Shown here piece after piece: positions 1-10,239 of a stretch of DNA of 64,000 bases. Below the pieces are notes generated by a model. That model was not told where the DNA came from and searched no databases. It worked only from the letters and a program-made list of their open reading frames with translations. The stretch lies in the NCBI GenBank assembly GCA_026874595.1, contig CM049319.1, positions 3,130,601-3,194,600 on the forward strand, read 5' to 3'. How positions within the stretch are numbered: the stretch's first letter is position 1; each line of letters starts with the position of its first letter. The DNA is from Sipunculus nudus. Its lineage: Eukaryota > Annelida > Sipuncula > Golfingiida > Sipunculidae. A program made the translations under genes and the position numbers.

Positions 1-239
1 AAGCTAGAAGAACTATTTAAACAAACAGTTTGTTCGGTGTGAGCGGAACTAATTTTTTTTCCGTCATGTGTCATTCTGGATTAGGAGCAGACGCGGCGGA
101 GAGAGCTATGTATGAGGAGATCACGAACTCCCTTCGAGTCGCGTAGCTACAGGTCAGACACCTAGCTCTCTATATCTCCGATCTATACAACAGACAGAGT
201 TCCCTCCCTCTGTAGGTCAGGAGGAAGGGTCAGGCGATA

Positions 240-982
240 GATCGGGCGCAATCCTAACGGACTCAATCACAGAACCCCTTCACACAGCTGAGTTAGAGGG
301 GCAAGATACTCTGTCAGAGGAGGATCAAGACGAGGATTCAGATTTCTGGGCCTCAGAAAGAAAGCACCGCTTGCTATGGGCCCAAACTAAAGCAGAGTTC
401 TTAGATCAGTGTGCTCAGTACATGGCGTCAGACCCAGCCTTCGTAAGCGATCCTCTGAGATTTCAGAGATAAATTGAGCATCCGCAGACCGCCTGAGCTC
501 AAGCCGGACTGTTTCTGCCCTTCGGGGCTTCGTTACCGAAGGTAACATTAACATGCATGGAATTTAGAGAGCCTATGGAGGCCTTCCTAGAATTACATTC
601 GCAAGTGCTGCAGGGAGACTTCTCTCCAGCAACAGGAAAGGAGTTGTTTCCTCCTAAACTGTGGCCGCTAGGCCACTTGTTGAGCCTGAGACACTTTAGG
701 CAGACCTCTCTGCCTAAACTCATGCCACATCCTCCTCTCAAGTCCGTGCCTTCGACAGCGATGCAGCATGACAGGGGTGCTGATCAGCCATTTAACGACG
801 GTCTTCCCTTTGTCAATCAAACAGTCTTAACCACAGACATCTCCATTGTGGATATAGAGACGTTCGGTAGAGAATCAGAGGGAATCGTCAGTGATACTCT
901 GGCACTGACCAATCTTTTGACCTACGATCAGTCACCAGATACGGTCGCTAATGTGGCGAGATGCCTGATTCCCAAACTATAA
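240..982 (+). pseudogene. gag-like region of the DIRS element (remnant)
   Basis: One frame from about 250 to 470 reads as an acidic stretch rich in Asp/Glu/Ser, followed by a Trp/Lys-containing segment (RKHRLLWAQTKAEF). A second frame, 557-982, stays open for 141 codons. Placement before the reverse transcriptase and the composition fit the poorly conserved first ORF of DIRS elements. No zinc knuckle or other diagnostic motif is visible. The frame break between the two parts shows decay. The assignment rests mainly on position within the element. Confidence 0.45.
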
Positions 983-1303
983 GAACTTAATCTAGCGGTG
1001 TGGCGAATCACAGAAAATGCAATACTTTTGCGAAGACATGCAGTACTCAAGCACCTTTAGTCGGCTCAACCGCGTTTACTTCCTTCGGAGCTACAAGAGC
1101 TCTATGCGAAACTGTTTACAGGCACGACCCTCTTCGGGGGAAAGTTAAAGGAAGTTTATCAGAGAGCCTTGGCTCGAGCGGAACAGTCCTCAAAGACAAC
1201 GCGCTTACAGTCAGCCAAGAAGCATATCTCAGAAAGAATCCGTGAAAGATATCCTCTTGTCAAGCGGCCGTCTGAACAAACAGTCTTCAGTTCGGAGACC
1301 CAG

Positions 1304-2591
1304 CCCTTTCTGACCCGCAGCGCCAGAGCTCGTTACCGTTGGTCCTCCTCCAGAGGAAGTGGCTCGCATAGAGCTAAGGAAAGACGCCAGCCAAGTGAGC
1401 GGTGGTCTCAGCTCTTTTCATGCAGCCTGGGCCGATATATCATGCAACCACTTCATTTTACGCACGATCGCACAAGGGTTTCGGTTTCGTTTTCAAGAAG
1501 CACTGCCTCGCACACTGTCTCCGCGATTCATCCGCACCCCTGGCTCTCCGGGAAAATGCACTGCATTAACATAAGAGATCTTAAAAATGTTAAAAAACAA
1601 TGTATCAGGGCCGAGTATATCAGTTTTGAGCCCTCCCTTTCAGCCTAAGTCCAGCATCGTGGATCTTTAAACACATCGTAGAGACCGTAGCGATACACCT
1701 ACGCTCACTAGGCATTTCAGTTATACCATACCTAGACAACTGGTTGATTCACCACCAGCAACAATCGGTTCACCTCCGTCAGCGTAGTATTGTCCTGGAG
1801 ACGGTCCAGGCTCTCGGCTTCAAAATCGATGAAGAGAGATATCAGCTAGTGCCCAGTCAAATGGTTCAGTACTTAGGGGTCAGTTTCAATCTAGCGACTG
1901 CCCGAGTGTCCTTACCATCAGAGACGGCGGAAAAAATCTTAAGCACCCTTTCTGACCCGCAGCGCCAGAGCTCGTTCCCGTTGGTCCTCCTCCAGAGGAA
2001 GTGGCTCGCATAGAGCTAAGGAATGACGCCAGCCAAGTGAGCGGTGGTCTCAGCTCTTTTCATGCAGCCTGGGCCGATATATCATGCAACCACTTCATTT
2101 TACGCACGATCGCACAAGGGTTTCGGTTTCGTTTTCAAGAAGCACTGCCTCGCACACTGTCTCCGCGATTCATCCGCACCCCTGGCTCTCCGGGGAAATG
2201 CACTGCATTAACATAAGAGATCTTAAAAATGTTAAAAAAACAATGTATCAGGGCCGAGTATATCAGTTTTGAGCCCTCCCTTTCAGCCTAAGTCCAGCAT
2301 CGTGGATCTTTAAACACATCGTAGAGACCGTAGCGATACACCTACGCTCACTAGGCATTTCAGTTATACCATACCTAGACAACTGGTTGATTCACCACCA
2401 GCAACAATCGGTTCACCTCCGTCAGCGTAGTATTGTCCTGGAGACGGTCCAGGCTCTCGGCTTCAAAATCGATGAAGAGAGATATCAGCTAGTGCCCAGT
2501 CAAATGGTTCAGTACTTAGGGGTCAGTTTCAATCTAGCGACTGCCCGAGTGTCCTTACCATCAGAGACGGCGGAAAAAATCTTAAGCACCC
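1304..2591 (+). repeat. 642-bp direct tandem duplication inside the reverse-transcriptase region
   Basis: Copy 1 spans about 1304-1945 and copy 2 about 1946-2591. Both begin at CCCTTTCTGACCCGCAG and run through the same reverse-transcriptase and linker sequence to AAGCACCC. They differ by only a few bases, for example T/C at the start and one extra A in the A-run of copy 2, so the duplication is young relative to the other decay or has been homogenised. The junction sequence CCCT(A/T)TCT occurs at each boundary, consistent with duplication by unequal exchange or template switching at a short homology. Confidence 0.9.
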
Positions 2592-2600
2592 TATCTCAGT
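1380..2600 (+). pseudogene. DIRS-type reverse transcriptase remnant, duplicated and internally deleted
   Basis: Fragments readable in separate frames match DIRS reverse transcriptases. GGLSSFHAAWADIS followed by the FRFRF-containing segment (about 1390-1560) resembles the N-terminal start of the domain. PYLDNWLIHH with the following LETVQALGF and YLGVSFNL (about 1726-1945, repeated about 2369-2587) is the catalytic-palm end; LDNWL occupies the place of the usual LDD-type motif. The fingers/palm block normally found between these parts is absent from both copies, so a deletion came before the duplication. Stops and frame changes separate the pieces, and no functional enzyme can be made. Confidence 0.75.
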
Positions 2601-2689
2601 GCATTTGGAGTTGTACGGTGATGACCAGCCTGGCTTCTATATTTTAAGGCAATCTCAACTGGGCGTCGACATTTATACCTTACGGGCGT

Positions 2690-3345
2690 CTACACATCCG
2701 GCCAGTTCAGATGCTGTTCAGAAAGCATCTTCTACATCTCTCATCGCGCCCCTCCTTGGCCCATGTTCCCAGGAGGGATATCACGCGTGTCCTTTGGCTG
2801 TGGAGATAGACCGAGTTTCTGACGCAGGGGGTATCTTTTATACAAGTTCCACCAGTAGAAATATACACCGACACGTCGCTCTCCAGCTGGGGGGCCCACT
2901 GCGGACAATCCAGCCAGTGGTTTCCTGCAGAATCTCGCCTCCACATCAATCTACTGGAGATGAGGGCCGTCCACCTGGTTGTCACTCAATGGAAATTGGA
3001 ATTACGCGATTGTCATGCTCTTGTTCATTGCGACAACATCACCACTGTCGCATACATAAATCACCAAGGGGAACTCTCTCCCGCTTTCTGCTCGAGGAGG
3101 CTTCAGTACTCTTTCACTTGTGTCACGAACTCGGCATTTTACTCTGAGCAACCCACTTAGTGGGCGTACCCAATACATTAGCGGACTCACTATCACACCG
3201 ATCAGCTCCCCTTCTGATGGAATGGCAACTACATCCCGTAGTAGTCAAGAAGTTTCTCCAGTTATGGGGAACCCCGGAGGTAGACCTCTTCGCATCGGAC
3301 GAGAACCATCAACTGCCCGGCTTCTCGTTGCTGGCCCCCTAATGG
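2690..3345 (+). pseudogene. DIRS RNase H and downstream connector remnant
   Basis: A frame through about 2855-3130 carries the RNase H signatures of DIRS elements: IYTDTSLSSWGAH, then INLLEMRAVHLVV and VHCDNITTVAYINHQG, which hold the Asp/Glu/Asp catalytic positions. A later frame (3160-3342) has the DIRS-typical segment GTPEVDLFASDENHQLPGF, which follows RNase H in family members. The two parts are in different frames, so at least one indel separates them. Confidence 0.75.
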
Positions 3346-3599
3346 CTCGATCGTGTCGGAAGGCTTTGAACTTAACTGGAACGATCAATTCCTTTATACA
3401 TTTCCCCCCGCACAACTAGTCCCTCGGCTCCTCTCATGCCTGGAGCGCTCCCTCTCGACCCGCCTAATCCTCGTGCTGCAGGTTCCGCGTCTTGCCCTCT
3501 GGAGTCCTCACCTACTTGATTTACTAGCAGATTGGCCCCTTCTACTACCAAATTGGCCCGACCTCCTACAACAGGGCCCGTTTCATTAGTCCCAGGCCC

Positions 3600-4650
3600 A
3601 GTCCTGTCTGATAGGATGCTTGTTATCATCGATCCCCTCCGTCAGGCGGGATTTTCAGGGGAAGCAGCGGCTCTCGTCGCCACCCTGAGAAGAGGCACAT
3701 CTTACCGCGCGTACAACTCTGGCTTGGATGTTTTCGTTTCTTGGGCGTTCAGTCGGGACATCAGCCTAACTTCCCCATCAGCTCAAGAACACATGGAATT
3801 TTTCATGTTCCTTTATCTTACTGAGAAACTATCTCCTTTGTCCCTGAAAGGCTACCGGGAGGCCTTACTGTCGGTTCTGAAACCCCTCGGCACTCACAGG
3901 GACCTTCAGAGTTCAATTTTCATGGACTTCTTTCGGTCAGTGACCATATGTTCCTTGATCCTTCGTTCCATCTTGGCAGCTGGGCCACGTGCTTCAGCAT
4001 CTCCAACGTCTGCCTTACGAGCCAGTCTCTCAGGTTTCCTAAATTCATGTGTCGCGCAAGACAAGCCACACCTCTTTTAGCAGACTCAGCACACACCGTC
4101 GTCGCAGCAGACGGCTCGTCTGTGACGCTTCACCTCGCTCCTTGGTTCTTGCCTAAGAACCAGCCTGTTTCTGAATTGGTTCATCCATGGACTATTCCCG
4201 CTCTGCCCAACGGTCGTCACAAGTTTGGTGCAGTGAATTGCCCGGTGCATTCGATCCGATACTATCTGCATGTGACAGCTCTCTTATGAGTTTCCCGCTC
4301 TGGTCTGTTCATTCAGACTACTCGCCTCCCGTGAAATATCTCCCATCACGATCTCCAGATGGATTAAGGATGTTATTATCGAGGCCCATCACCAGTGCGC
4401 TCCTGCGCAGCTTGTGTACCTTCCGGTCAAGGCCCACGAGGTCCGTGCCATCGCCGCATCTCTCACTGTTGTGTCGGGTGGCTCTCTGTCCGAACTTCTG
4501 GAGCACTGGGTGTGGAAATCCTCCAACACCTTCCCTTCCTTTTATCTCCCCTATCTCGCGCCTCAAGTTCCGTCCCTCTCTTCTTCTTGGGGTGTTGTTG
4601 CCGCCAGTCGCGTTGTCCAGGGCTCTGCTGCCGGTTCTTCCACACAGTAG
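3600..4650 (+). pseudogene. DIRS tyrosine recombinase remnant
   Basis: An N-terminal core-binding-like segment lies at about 3600-3930 (SYRAYNSGLDVFVSWAF, then LSPLSLKGYREALLSVL). The catalytic half continues in another frame: CPVHSIRYYLH near 4240-4270, then PVKAHEVRAIAASL at about 4423-4465, which carries the HxxR box. Further on, near 4540, an FYLPYL context would supply the tyrosine. The two halves are out of frame, with a frameshift around 3930-4080, so the recombinase is dead. In intact DIRS elements this enzyme integrates the circular DNA intermediate. Confidence 0.75.
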
Positions 4651-4677
4651 TCCCGCCCTGATTTTGTGAAGTCTGTG

Positions 4678-5010
4678 CTTAAGCAATATGCATTCCAGGA
4701 ACAATATAAGTCCACATAATGAAACTTACCTTTTCCCCCTAAAAGTAGTTTCGGTAGTGGACGTCTTGTTCAAGGAATGCATTCAGCATTTTCCCATTCC
4801 CTGTTGGCTGCATGGGGTTTCTTTTGGGCTCTCCCTGTTGAAAGTGAATATGGCGGAGTGTCCTAAAGGGTATCTAGCATCAGGGGTGGCCCTGGCAACG
4901 ACCTAATTTACCGTGTCGGAGAATACTCAGAGGTAGAAGGTTAAGCACCATGTATTCCTGGAACAAGACGTCCACTACCTAAACTACTTTTCGGAGGAAA
5001 AGGTAAGTTT
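4678..5010 (+). repeat. DIRS right-end complex: inverted arms plus split direct repeat
   Basis: Arm 4722-4783 reads AAACTTACCTTTTCC onwards through GTAGTGGACGTCTTGTTC. Arm 4950-5010 is its inverse complement over about 60 bp with a few mismatches, and about 166 bp separate them. In addition, TTAAGCA..ATG.ATTCC.GGAACAA..GTCCAC occurs in direct orientation at about 4679-4713 and 4941-4976. Non-LTR-like combinations of inverted and offset direct repeats at the 3' end are expected of DIRS termini, where they template the circular intermediate. Confidence 0.7.
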
Positions 5011-5424
5011 ATTGACAAGTGACAAGAGCAAACCATAGATGGTTCACCTGAACTTTCTATAGAGAAGTGACAAAGGAACCTGTAATAACAAGGTAACCTG
5101 TCAACAGACAAGGATGTTAAAGTCTTTGTAAGGTTTTAATAACACCCTACAGACTGGTGACCCTAACACCCTTGAGATGGTCTGTTCTAACAGACAAATG
5201 AAATGGGTATGGCCTCCTCAAGTTTGCTCTTTAAGCAAAGAGACACAGATGTAATGTTAAATGAACTGATTTGTTATTTTTCTACTTTTACATGCTAATT
5301 TGTCTTTGTTGATAAAAGCTGTGATGGTCTGATGTTATGTTAAGGGGATGGTAGTTTTGTGAAGTTATAATCAATTTGTATTATTGTTTGTTAGCATTAA
5401 TAACATTATTATTTTTTGTCTCAG
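5011..5424. other. Intronic sequence upstream of the first visible ZCCHC17 exon
   Basis: This is AT-rich non-coding DNA with no recognisable repeat or exon. It ends in a pyrimidine-rich tract and the acceptor TTTTTTGTCTCAG at 5412-5424. Confidence 0.6.
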
Positions 5425-8400
5425 CCTGGATGAACAGAGGAGAAAACAAGGTCATACCAGAGAAATCCCAAAGATCCAGCTGGGAGCAGTGCTGGATACG
5501 ACCTGCAAGAAGTGTGGAGGGAAAGGTAAGGACAAGCTCATACAAATATACAGACACACACACACAAATACTGTCATACACACAGAGCTGAGATCACTGC
5601 TGGATACGACCTGCAAGAAGTGTGGAGGGAAAGGTAAGGACAAGCTCATACAAATATACAGACACACACACACACATGCAGTTACACATAAAAATCCATA
5701 AGAATCCTTAGACCACACACTAACACTTGCATTCATATGAAAGGGAGTTAACACACACTAGAACACACATATATACTTATACACATTTACTTGTTAGCAT
5801 ACATTTTTATCAGTACTGATTCCTGAAGCATACTTTGCTTCGGCCTTTAAAATGTACCACAGATGTCACTGGTAAGTTATAGTATGTGGACTAATTTAAT
5901 AACAACAGAATAATCTGGTGACTTCATGTTTAATGCCTGTACCTGTATTGTGTGGATTCATTAGTTGTCCCATGCTTCCTCGGAATGGGGGACATTGATT
6001 TGGGTTTGTCTGTCTGTCCCTCCGTCACATTTTCGTTTCCGTCGAAAAAAATTATCCGATTTCATTCAAACTTGGGTCACTGGTTGCTCTCATGTATACC
6101 TTGTTTGGGAATAGTTTTGGAGTGTCTGTCTGAAAATTTCTTACCAGCTCCAAAACATAAAAAATGAGATTTTGTTCTTATTTCACAATCAAAATTTTGA
6201 CATGGGGAGACATCTCAGGGGACCATACTTACTTGAAATTTTGTTCATATTTCACAATCAAAATTACGACATGGGGAGACATTTTCAGGGCATAATTAAA
6301 ACCAAACAATGAAAAAGCAAGCATGAATGACAAAAAGAGGCGAATGCGGAAGACATAAATTTCACAAAGTTGCTTGTTCTGTGTTCACTTCAACAGGTGT
6401 TTTTGTACACAGGTCACCTTGCCCAGGACTGTTTCCACATACCTGGAAGTAAGACTTATAACCTGGTTGGGGATGATGATGATGATGATGAGGATGCTGA
6501 GAGCCCTGACAACGGACCAACACAAACCAAATATAGAAAGGTGAGTGATGAAATCCAACACCTGTATCTGGTTAGGACATTTCAGTGTAAGAACATATTA
6601 AAACACCAGTAGACAGTTCACCTGAATTACAGTTAAGCTGACTGCCATTTATCTGGACTATTGCACTCTCAACACAGGTCCAGGTAAATTTTGATAATAA
6701 CTGCAAAACAGGTCACTAATTTAGTAGATATCATGCCAAAACTTAAATAAAACCAAGTTGAAATAACCATACATGCGGACCGTCATACAGTTGCTTTATA
6801 ATGGTCTCATGGAATGCATCTGGACTGATTTAGGATATACAAAGCTATTTATGTCTTACAGGAAAAGAGAAAGAAAAACAAGAAAGAGAAAAAGAAGAAA
6901 GAAAAGAAAAAGAAGAAAAGGCACAGTAAGCAAGATTCAGACTCTGACGACAGCTCATCAAGTTATGAGGTATTTAATACAATTAGTCAGGTGAAAAAGG
7001 TATTGGAAATCTGGACTTTAAAGGGGCCTAATAACATGTTGAATTAACTGAAAAAAACTAGCTTCTTCCTTTAAAATAAATTTGTTCCTGCCAAAATATG
7101 GCTCCAAAATGATTTGCTTACTCCTGTAAACAAGTGTTCAAAACAGTGGCCTGGCACGTTTACATGTGTCAACATAAAAACAGTGGCCTGGTTCTTTCAA
7201 ATGTGTCAACATAAAAACAGTGGCCTGGCATTTTCACGTGTCATCATAAAAACAGTGGCCTGGCACATTCACGTGTCAACATAAAAACAGTGGCCTGGCA
7301 TTTTCACGTGTCAACATAAAAACAGTGGCCTGGCACATTCACGTGTCAACATAAAAACAGTGGCCTGGCACTTTCAGGAGAAGCCCTGACTGACTTGGCT
7401 TAAAAAATGTAATACATGTTCCCCCTGGCTAAAACATCAGTCATTGTGGATCACAATCGGTCACTTGGCCATGTTATGGTAAAAAGATACAGGAGGACTA
7501 TGTTTACCAACACCCAGAACCGTAACAGGGTGTTAAACAGCTGTATTATAAGAGGTACTGAGACTGTGTGCTTGGATGGTTTTGCTGGTAAACTTTTGAA
7601 TAAAGGAAAACTGAACTTATAGAGTGAAAGAATAGGCATAATTGCTCTTGATTATGTCCCTTTAATGGTACTTTCAATGAAAAGTTATAGTTATATATAT
7701 ATATAAATAAGGACTGACAACCCTGGATATGTTGGTTAGTTTTTTGTTGTTTTTTTTAGGAAATATAGAGTAGGTATTACTTAAATATATTAACACTATA
7801 TTGCCCAGTGGGCTACTTAAACCCATATGAGATGGACAGTTAAAATTTGACCCCACTGATTTCCTTAGGTCAAACATATCAGTATTGTACATTTATTTTC
7901 CATTCTAAATATTTACTGTATCTCTGTACTCAGTCTGCAGTAACTTGTGAAAATTTGGTAAAGATACAATAAAAACCGAACAAAATATTATGTGTAAGTG
8001 TAATATAAATATAAAGTGTCAGAAGATTAAAATGGTTTACAGATATAAAAATAATCATTGCGTGTTATTCTTAAGTTATTGCTGGAGCCACAAAGTTAAA
8101 TACACAGAAATGTACTTTTGTATCATTAATGAAGGACTGACTGCTGTGGTAACAATAAGTTTTTATTACGAAGATAAATTTGTATGTGTGGTAGATTAAT
8201 CTGCCTTCTCAGTTAAGTATATCTTCCGTTCTAAGATAAACCACCTCTACATTCAGCCTGCAGTTGTTGAAATATTGCATATTTTCTGACATTCAAGTAT
8301 TTCACATTTTCATGTCTGTTTATTGATGCAAGAACTGCTTCACATTCTTCTGTTGAAATATATATTTTCCATTATCAATACGCAAAATGCTAAATCCAGG

Positions 8401-8510
8401 GTATCTTACAGAGTCCAAAGAAGAAAAAGAAAAAGAAAAGAAGGCACTCGGACAGCAGTGACAGCAGCCTGGACTCGCCGCCATCCCATTCCAAACGCTC
8501 AAGACATTAA
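5425..8510 (+). CDS. ZCCHC17: ZCCHC17 (pNO40/PS1D), C-terminal four coding exons
   Basis: Exons are 5425-5525, 6413-6540, 6862-6969 and 8412-8510 (TAA 8508-8510). All have GT..AG introns and matching phases (1, 0, 0), giving the last 144 residues. The order of features matches the C-terminal half of ZCCHC17: a basic Arg/Lys segment (LDEQRRKQGH), LGAVLDTTCKKCGGKGHLAQDC with a C-x2-C-x4-H-x4-C zinc knuckle, a Y-N-L-V plus Asp run, a Lys-rich block (EKRKKNKKEKKKKEKK) and a Ser/Asp then KKKKKKRR tail. In the known family this protein is nucleolar and linked to rRNA/ribosome and splicing functions. The N-terminal S1 RNA-binding exons are not in the window and should lie upstream of the DIRS element. 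SREK1IP1 and ZCCHC10 were considered, but the TTCKKCG context and the tail order fit ZCCHC17 much better. Confidence 0.88.
5483..5680 (+). repeat. 108-bp tandem duplication of the ZCCHC17 exon end, zinc-knuckle half and splice donor
   Basis: The sequence GCTGGATACGACCTGCAAG to GGGAAAGGTAAGG and the following (CA)n-rich intron occurs at 5491-5570 and again at 5599-5678, offset exactly 108 bp. The second copy repeats the CKKC half of the zinc knuckle and the GTAAGG donor (donor G at 5526 and 5634). Because 108 is a multiple of three and the frame between the copies has no stop, use of the second donor would insert 36 residues with a second CKKC half-knuckle. Confidence 0.85.
5681..6412. other. 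ZCCHC17 intron with a short tandem repeat and possible dispersed repeat
   Basis: A (CA)-rich start leads to a segment at about 5985-6290 containing GTCTGTCTGTCCCTCCGTC and two copies of a ~66-bp unit (TTCACAATCAAAATT..GACATGGGGAGACAT, at about 6172 and 6238). It resembles a decayed dispersed repeat. No additional exon is evident. Confidence 0.4.
7139..7380 (+). repeat. Minisatellite, seven copies of 35-37 bp, in ZCCHC17 intron
   Basis: The core AACAGTGGCCTGGCA followed by TTCACGTGTCAACATAAA recurs. CAGTGGCCTG begins at 7144, 7181, 7218, 7253, 7288, 7323 and 7358, so the period falls from 37 to 35 bp along the array. The last units are nearly identical, suggesting recent expansion at that end. 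Each unit carries CACGTG, an E-box palindrome, in the later copies. Confidence 0.9.
7381..8411. other. Remainder of the last ZCCHC17 intron
   Basis: AT-rich intronic sequence with no further exon, RNA gene or clear mobile element recognised. It ends at the acceptor GTATCTTACAG (8401-8411). Confidence 0.5.
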
Positions 8511-9600
8511 GATATTACTATACTTTTTATGACACATGGACCTTTTCCACCACCAAAAAGAAAATCTGTTGACACCCAAGTTTTCTGGTCCGTTATACTG
8601 ATAAAAAAAATTGTGTCTCATGTTAAAGTATGATATTCCTTGCTGAGTCTTTGCCACGTGACATTTTTTATTAAAAAGACCTGGAGTGCTGCCTCGCATG
8701 ACCTGAACACTGCAGATAAATGTTACACACTGTGCACACAGTGAAAAAGGTCAATAACCATTACGTTTAAACAAAAGTATGTTGCAGGCATGAAAGAAAT
8801 GATATTAAATGTTATCACAACAAATTACCATAAAATTTTATTACAAGTTACCATTAAATTTTATTACAAGAAGTTACCATTAAATTTTATTACAACAAGT
8901 TACCATAAAATTTTATAACAACAAAAATGATGCAGGAATTGGTGAGCTTTTCATGGAAATTATGAAATATTAAAGTCTTACCACATCATCACCTATGACT
9001 AGAAGGGGAAGATAGAACATTGTGTATCTAGATAAAGTCAGGGAATTCTGAGATGTCCAAAGCTGATTATTTCAGACTTCTCATTCTCATTAATGGCTGT
9101 GCTGCCACAGTGTACATTTTAAAAGTATTATGTTTCAGTTTGAAATTTTCCTATATTTTCCAGGTGTATATACCTGAATGTATGCTTGGGAAGATAACTT
9201 AAGGTGTTTAAAGAACTTTGTGAGATTAAATTTTGCTTTGCATAGATTTGCTGTATTTTGATTGGTGACATAATCTTGGAATACTTTGTGAAAATCTGGT
9301 CACCTGGCTGCATAGATCATGATTGATTTTTTTTTTAATTTTCTTTTAAAAGATAACTGTTTTTACACAAATTTATAATTATTTTTCATACTATATTTTC
9401 ATTTTTAGAATTTCATATTTTTAAATAGATTGTGTTGCAGCCATGTTATTTTGTTGCAGCAAAACCAAATATTTAGAATATGACATGACACTGCTAGGGG
9501 ATGTCTTGCAAATGGTTTTGACGTTGTGTGTGGATGTCAAACATAGGATTCTGGTATTTAAAAATATGAAGTGCTCAAAGTTTCAGCCACTTCCAATAAA
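8511..9600 (+). other. ZCCHC17 3' UTR with candidate polyadenylation signal
   Basis: AT-rich sequence follows the TAA and contains four copies of a 23-26 bp unit (TTACCATTAAATTTTATTACAA) at 8825-8924. An AATAAA lies at 9595-9600 and another near 9729. The end of the transcript is inferred; no transcript evidence is available. Confidence 0.45.
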
Positions 9601-10165
9601 GCCATTAGGCCTAATATTGTGACCTGTGATTGAAGTAAACTTTTTGTCATGACATGACTTCGCATGTATTGAGTGTCCTTAGAAATGTGTATGCTTTGAA
9701 AAAGTTATGGCTTTACTCAGTGGCGGTAAATAAAATTTTAATGTATCAAGTTTTTTTTTTGTTTGTTCTTCAACAACTGATGGTGAGACATACACAGCTT
9801 CTTTCAGGTGATAGGTCAGTGAGTGATGGTGGTTCTGTTTTAAATCGGTTCACGTTCAGGCCATGTGACCTTTCCCGCCTTGAGGGGGGCACATAATGCA
9901 AACATGATGTCATAGTTTGATCAAAAAAGCGTTTCCTGTACTCCTTCAATCCAGTGCTCTTGTATTCCTTCTTGCTTGTCCATATCGCCAATGAAATGTA
10001 GCATTCCCTGCTGAATACCCATGAAAACTCTCTGGTTTAAAGAGACTGTTGGCTGTCAGTCCATCCCTCTCCATTATTTTGATTGAACATATTCTGGGCC
10101 AAATGTTTTGTATTTGACCAAGGTGTGAACTTTTCAAATTCGTGTCATAGTGTGTGTGTATATGT
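9601..10165. other. Intergenic sequence, nothing recognised
   Basis: A short minus-strand open frame exists at 9946-10137 but has no recognisable domain, no splice support and ordinary composition. No RNA gene or clear repeat was found. Confidence 0.4.
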
Positions 10166-10225
10166 AGGGGCGGATCAAGGATTTTTGGAAAACGGTGTCT
10201 AACTCGGGTGGGGGGGGGGGGGGGG
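10166..10225 (+). mobile_element. Possible hAT-type MITE end
   Basis: TAGGGGCGGATCAAGGATTTTTGG resembles the common CAGGGGCGGATCCAGG terminal inverted repeat of hAT non-autonomous elements and is followed by a G-tract at 10210-10224. A matching opposite-orientation end occurs at 19606-19622. No target-site duplication was identified. Confidence 0.3.
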
Positions 10226-10239
10226 ACACTCCGCTAAAA

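Larger units (their letters stand above)
1..5010 (+). mobile_element. DIRS-like tyrosine-recombinase retrotransposon, 5'-truncated by window edge, degenerate
   Basis: The order gag-like remnant, reverse transcriptase, RNase H, tyrosine recombinase, then complex terminal repeats is that of the DIRS order, which integrates with a tyrosine recombinase rather than a DDE integrase. No LTR is present. The coding parts are spread over all three frames with many stops, so the copy is inactive. The window opens inside the element and the left terminus is not seen. The right boundary is taken as the end of the inverted arm near 5010. ZCCHC17 exons follow at 5425 on the same strand, so the element lies within or just upstream of that gene, probably in an intron. 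A subclass (DIRS1, PAT or Ngaro) cannot be fixed by eye. Confidence 0.82.

Noticed and set aside
7139-7380. CRISPR array
   Set aside because: Units repeat almost entirely with no distinct spacers, and the genome is eukaryotic; it is a minisatellite.
5425-8510. SREK1IP1 or ZCCHC10 as the identity of the zinc-knuckle gene
   Set aside because: Both have a knuckle plus Lys/Ser tail, but the residues before the knuckle (LGAVLDTTCKKCG) and the Y-N-L-V/acidic order after it match ZCCHC17 better.
9946-10137. 63-aa minus-strand open frame as a gene
   Set aside because: No domain, no splice signals of note, and the length is unremarkable for AT-moderate intergenic DNA.
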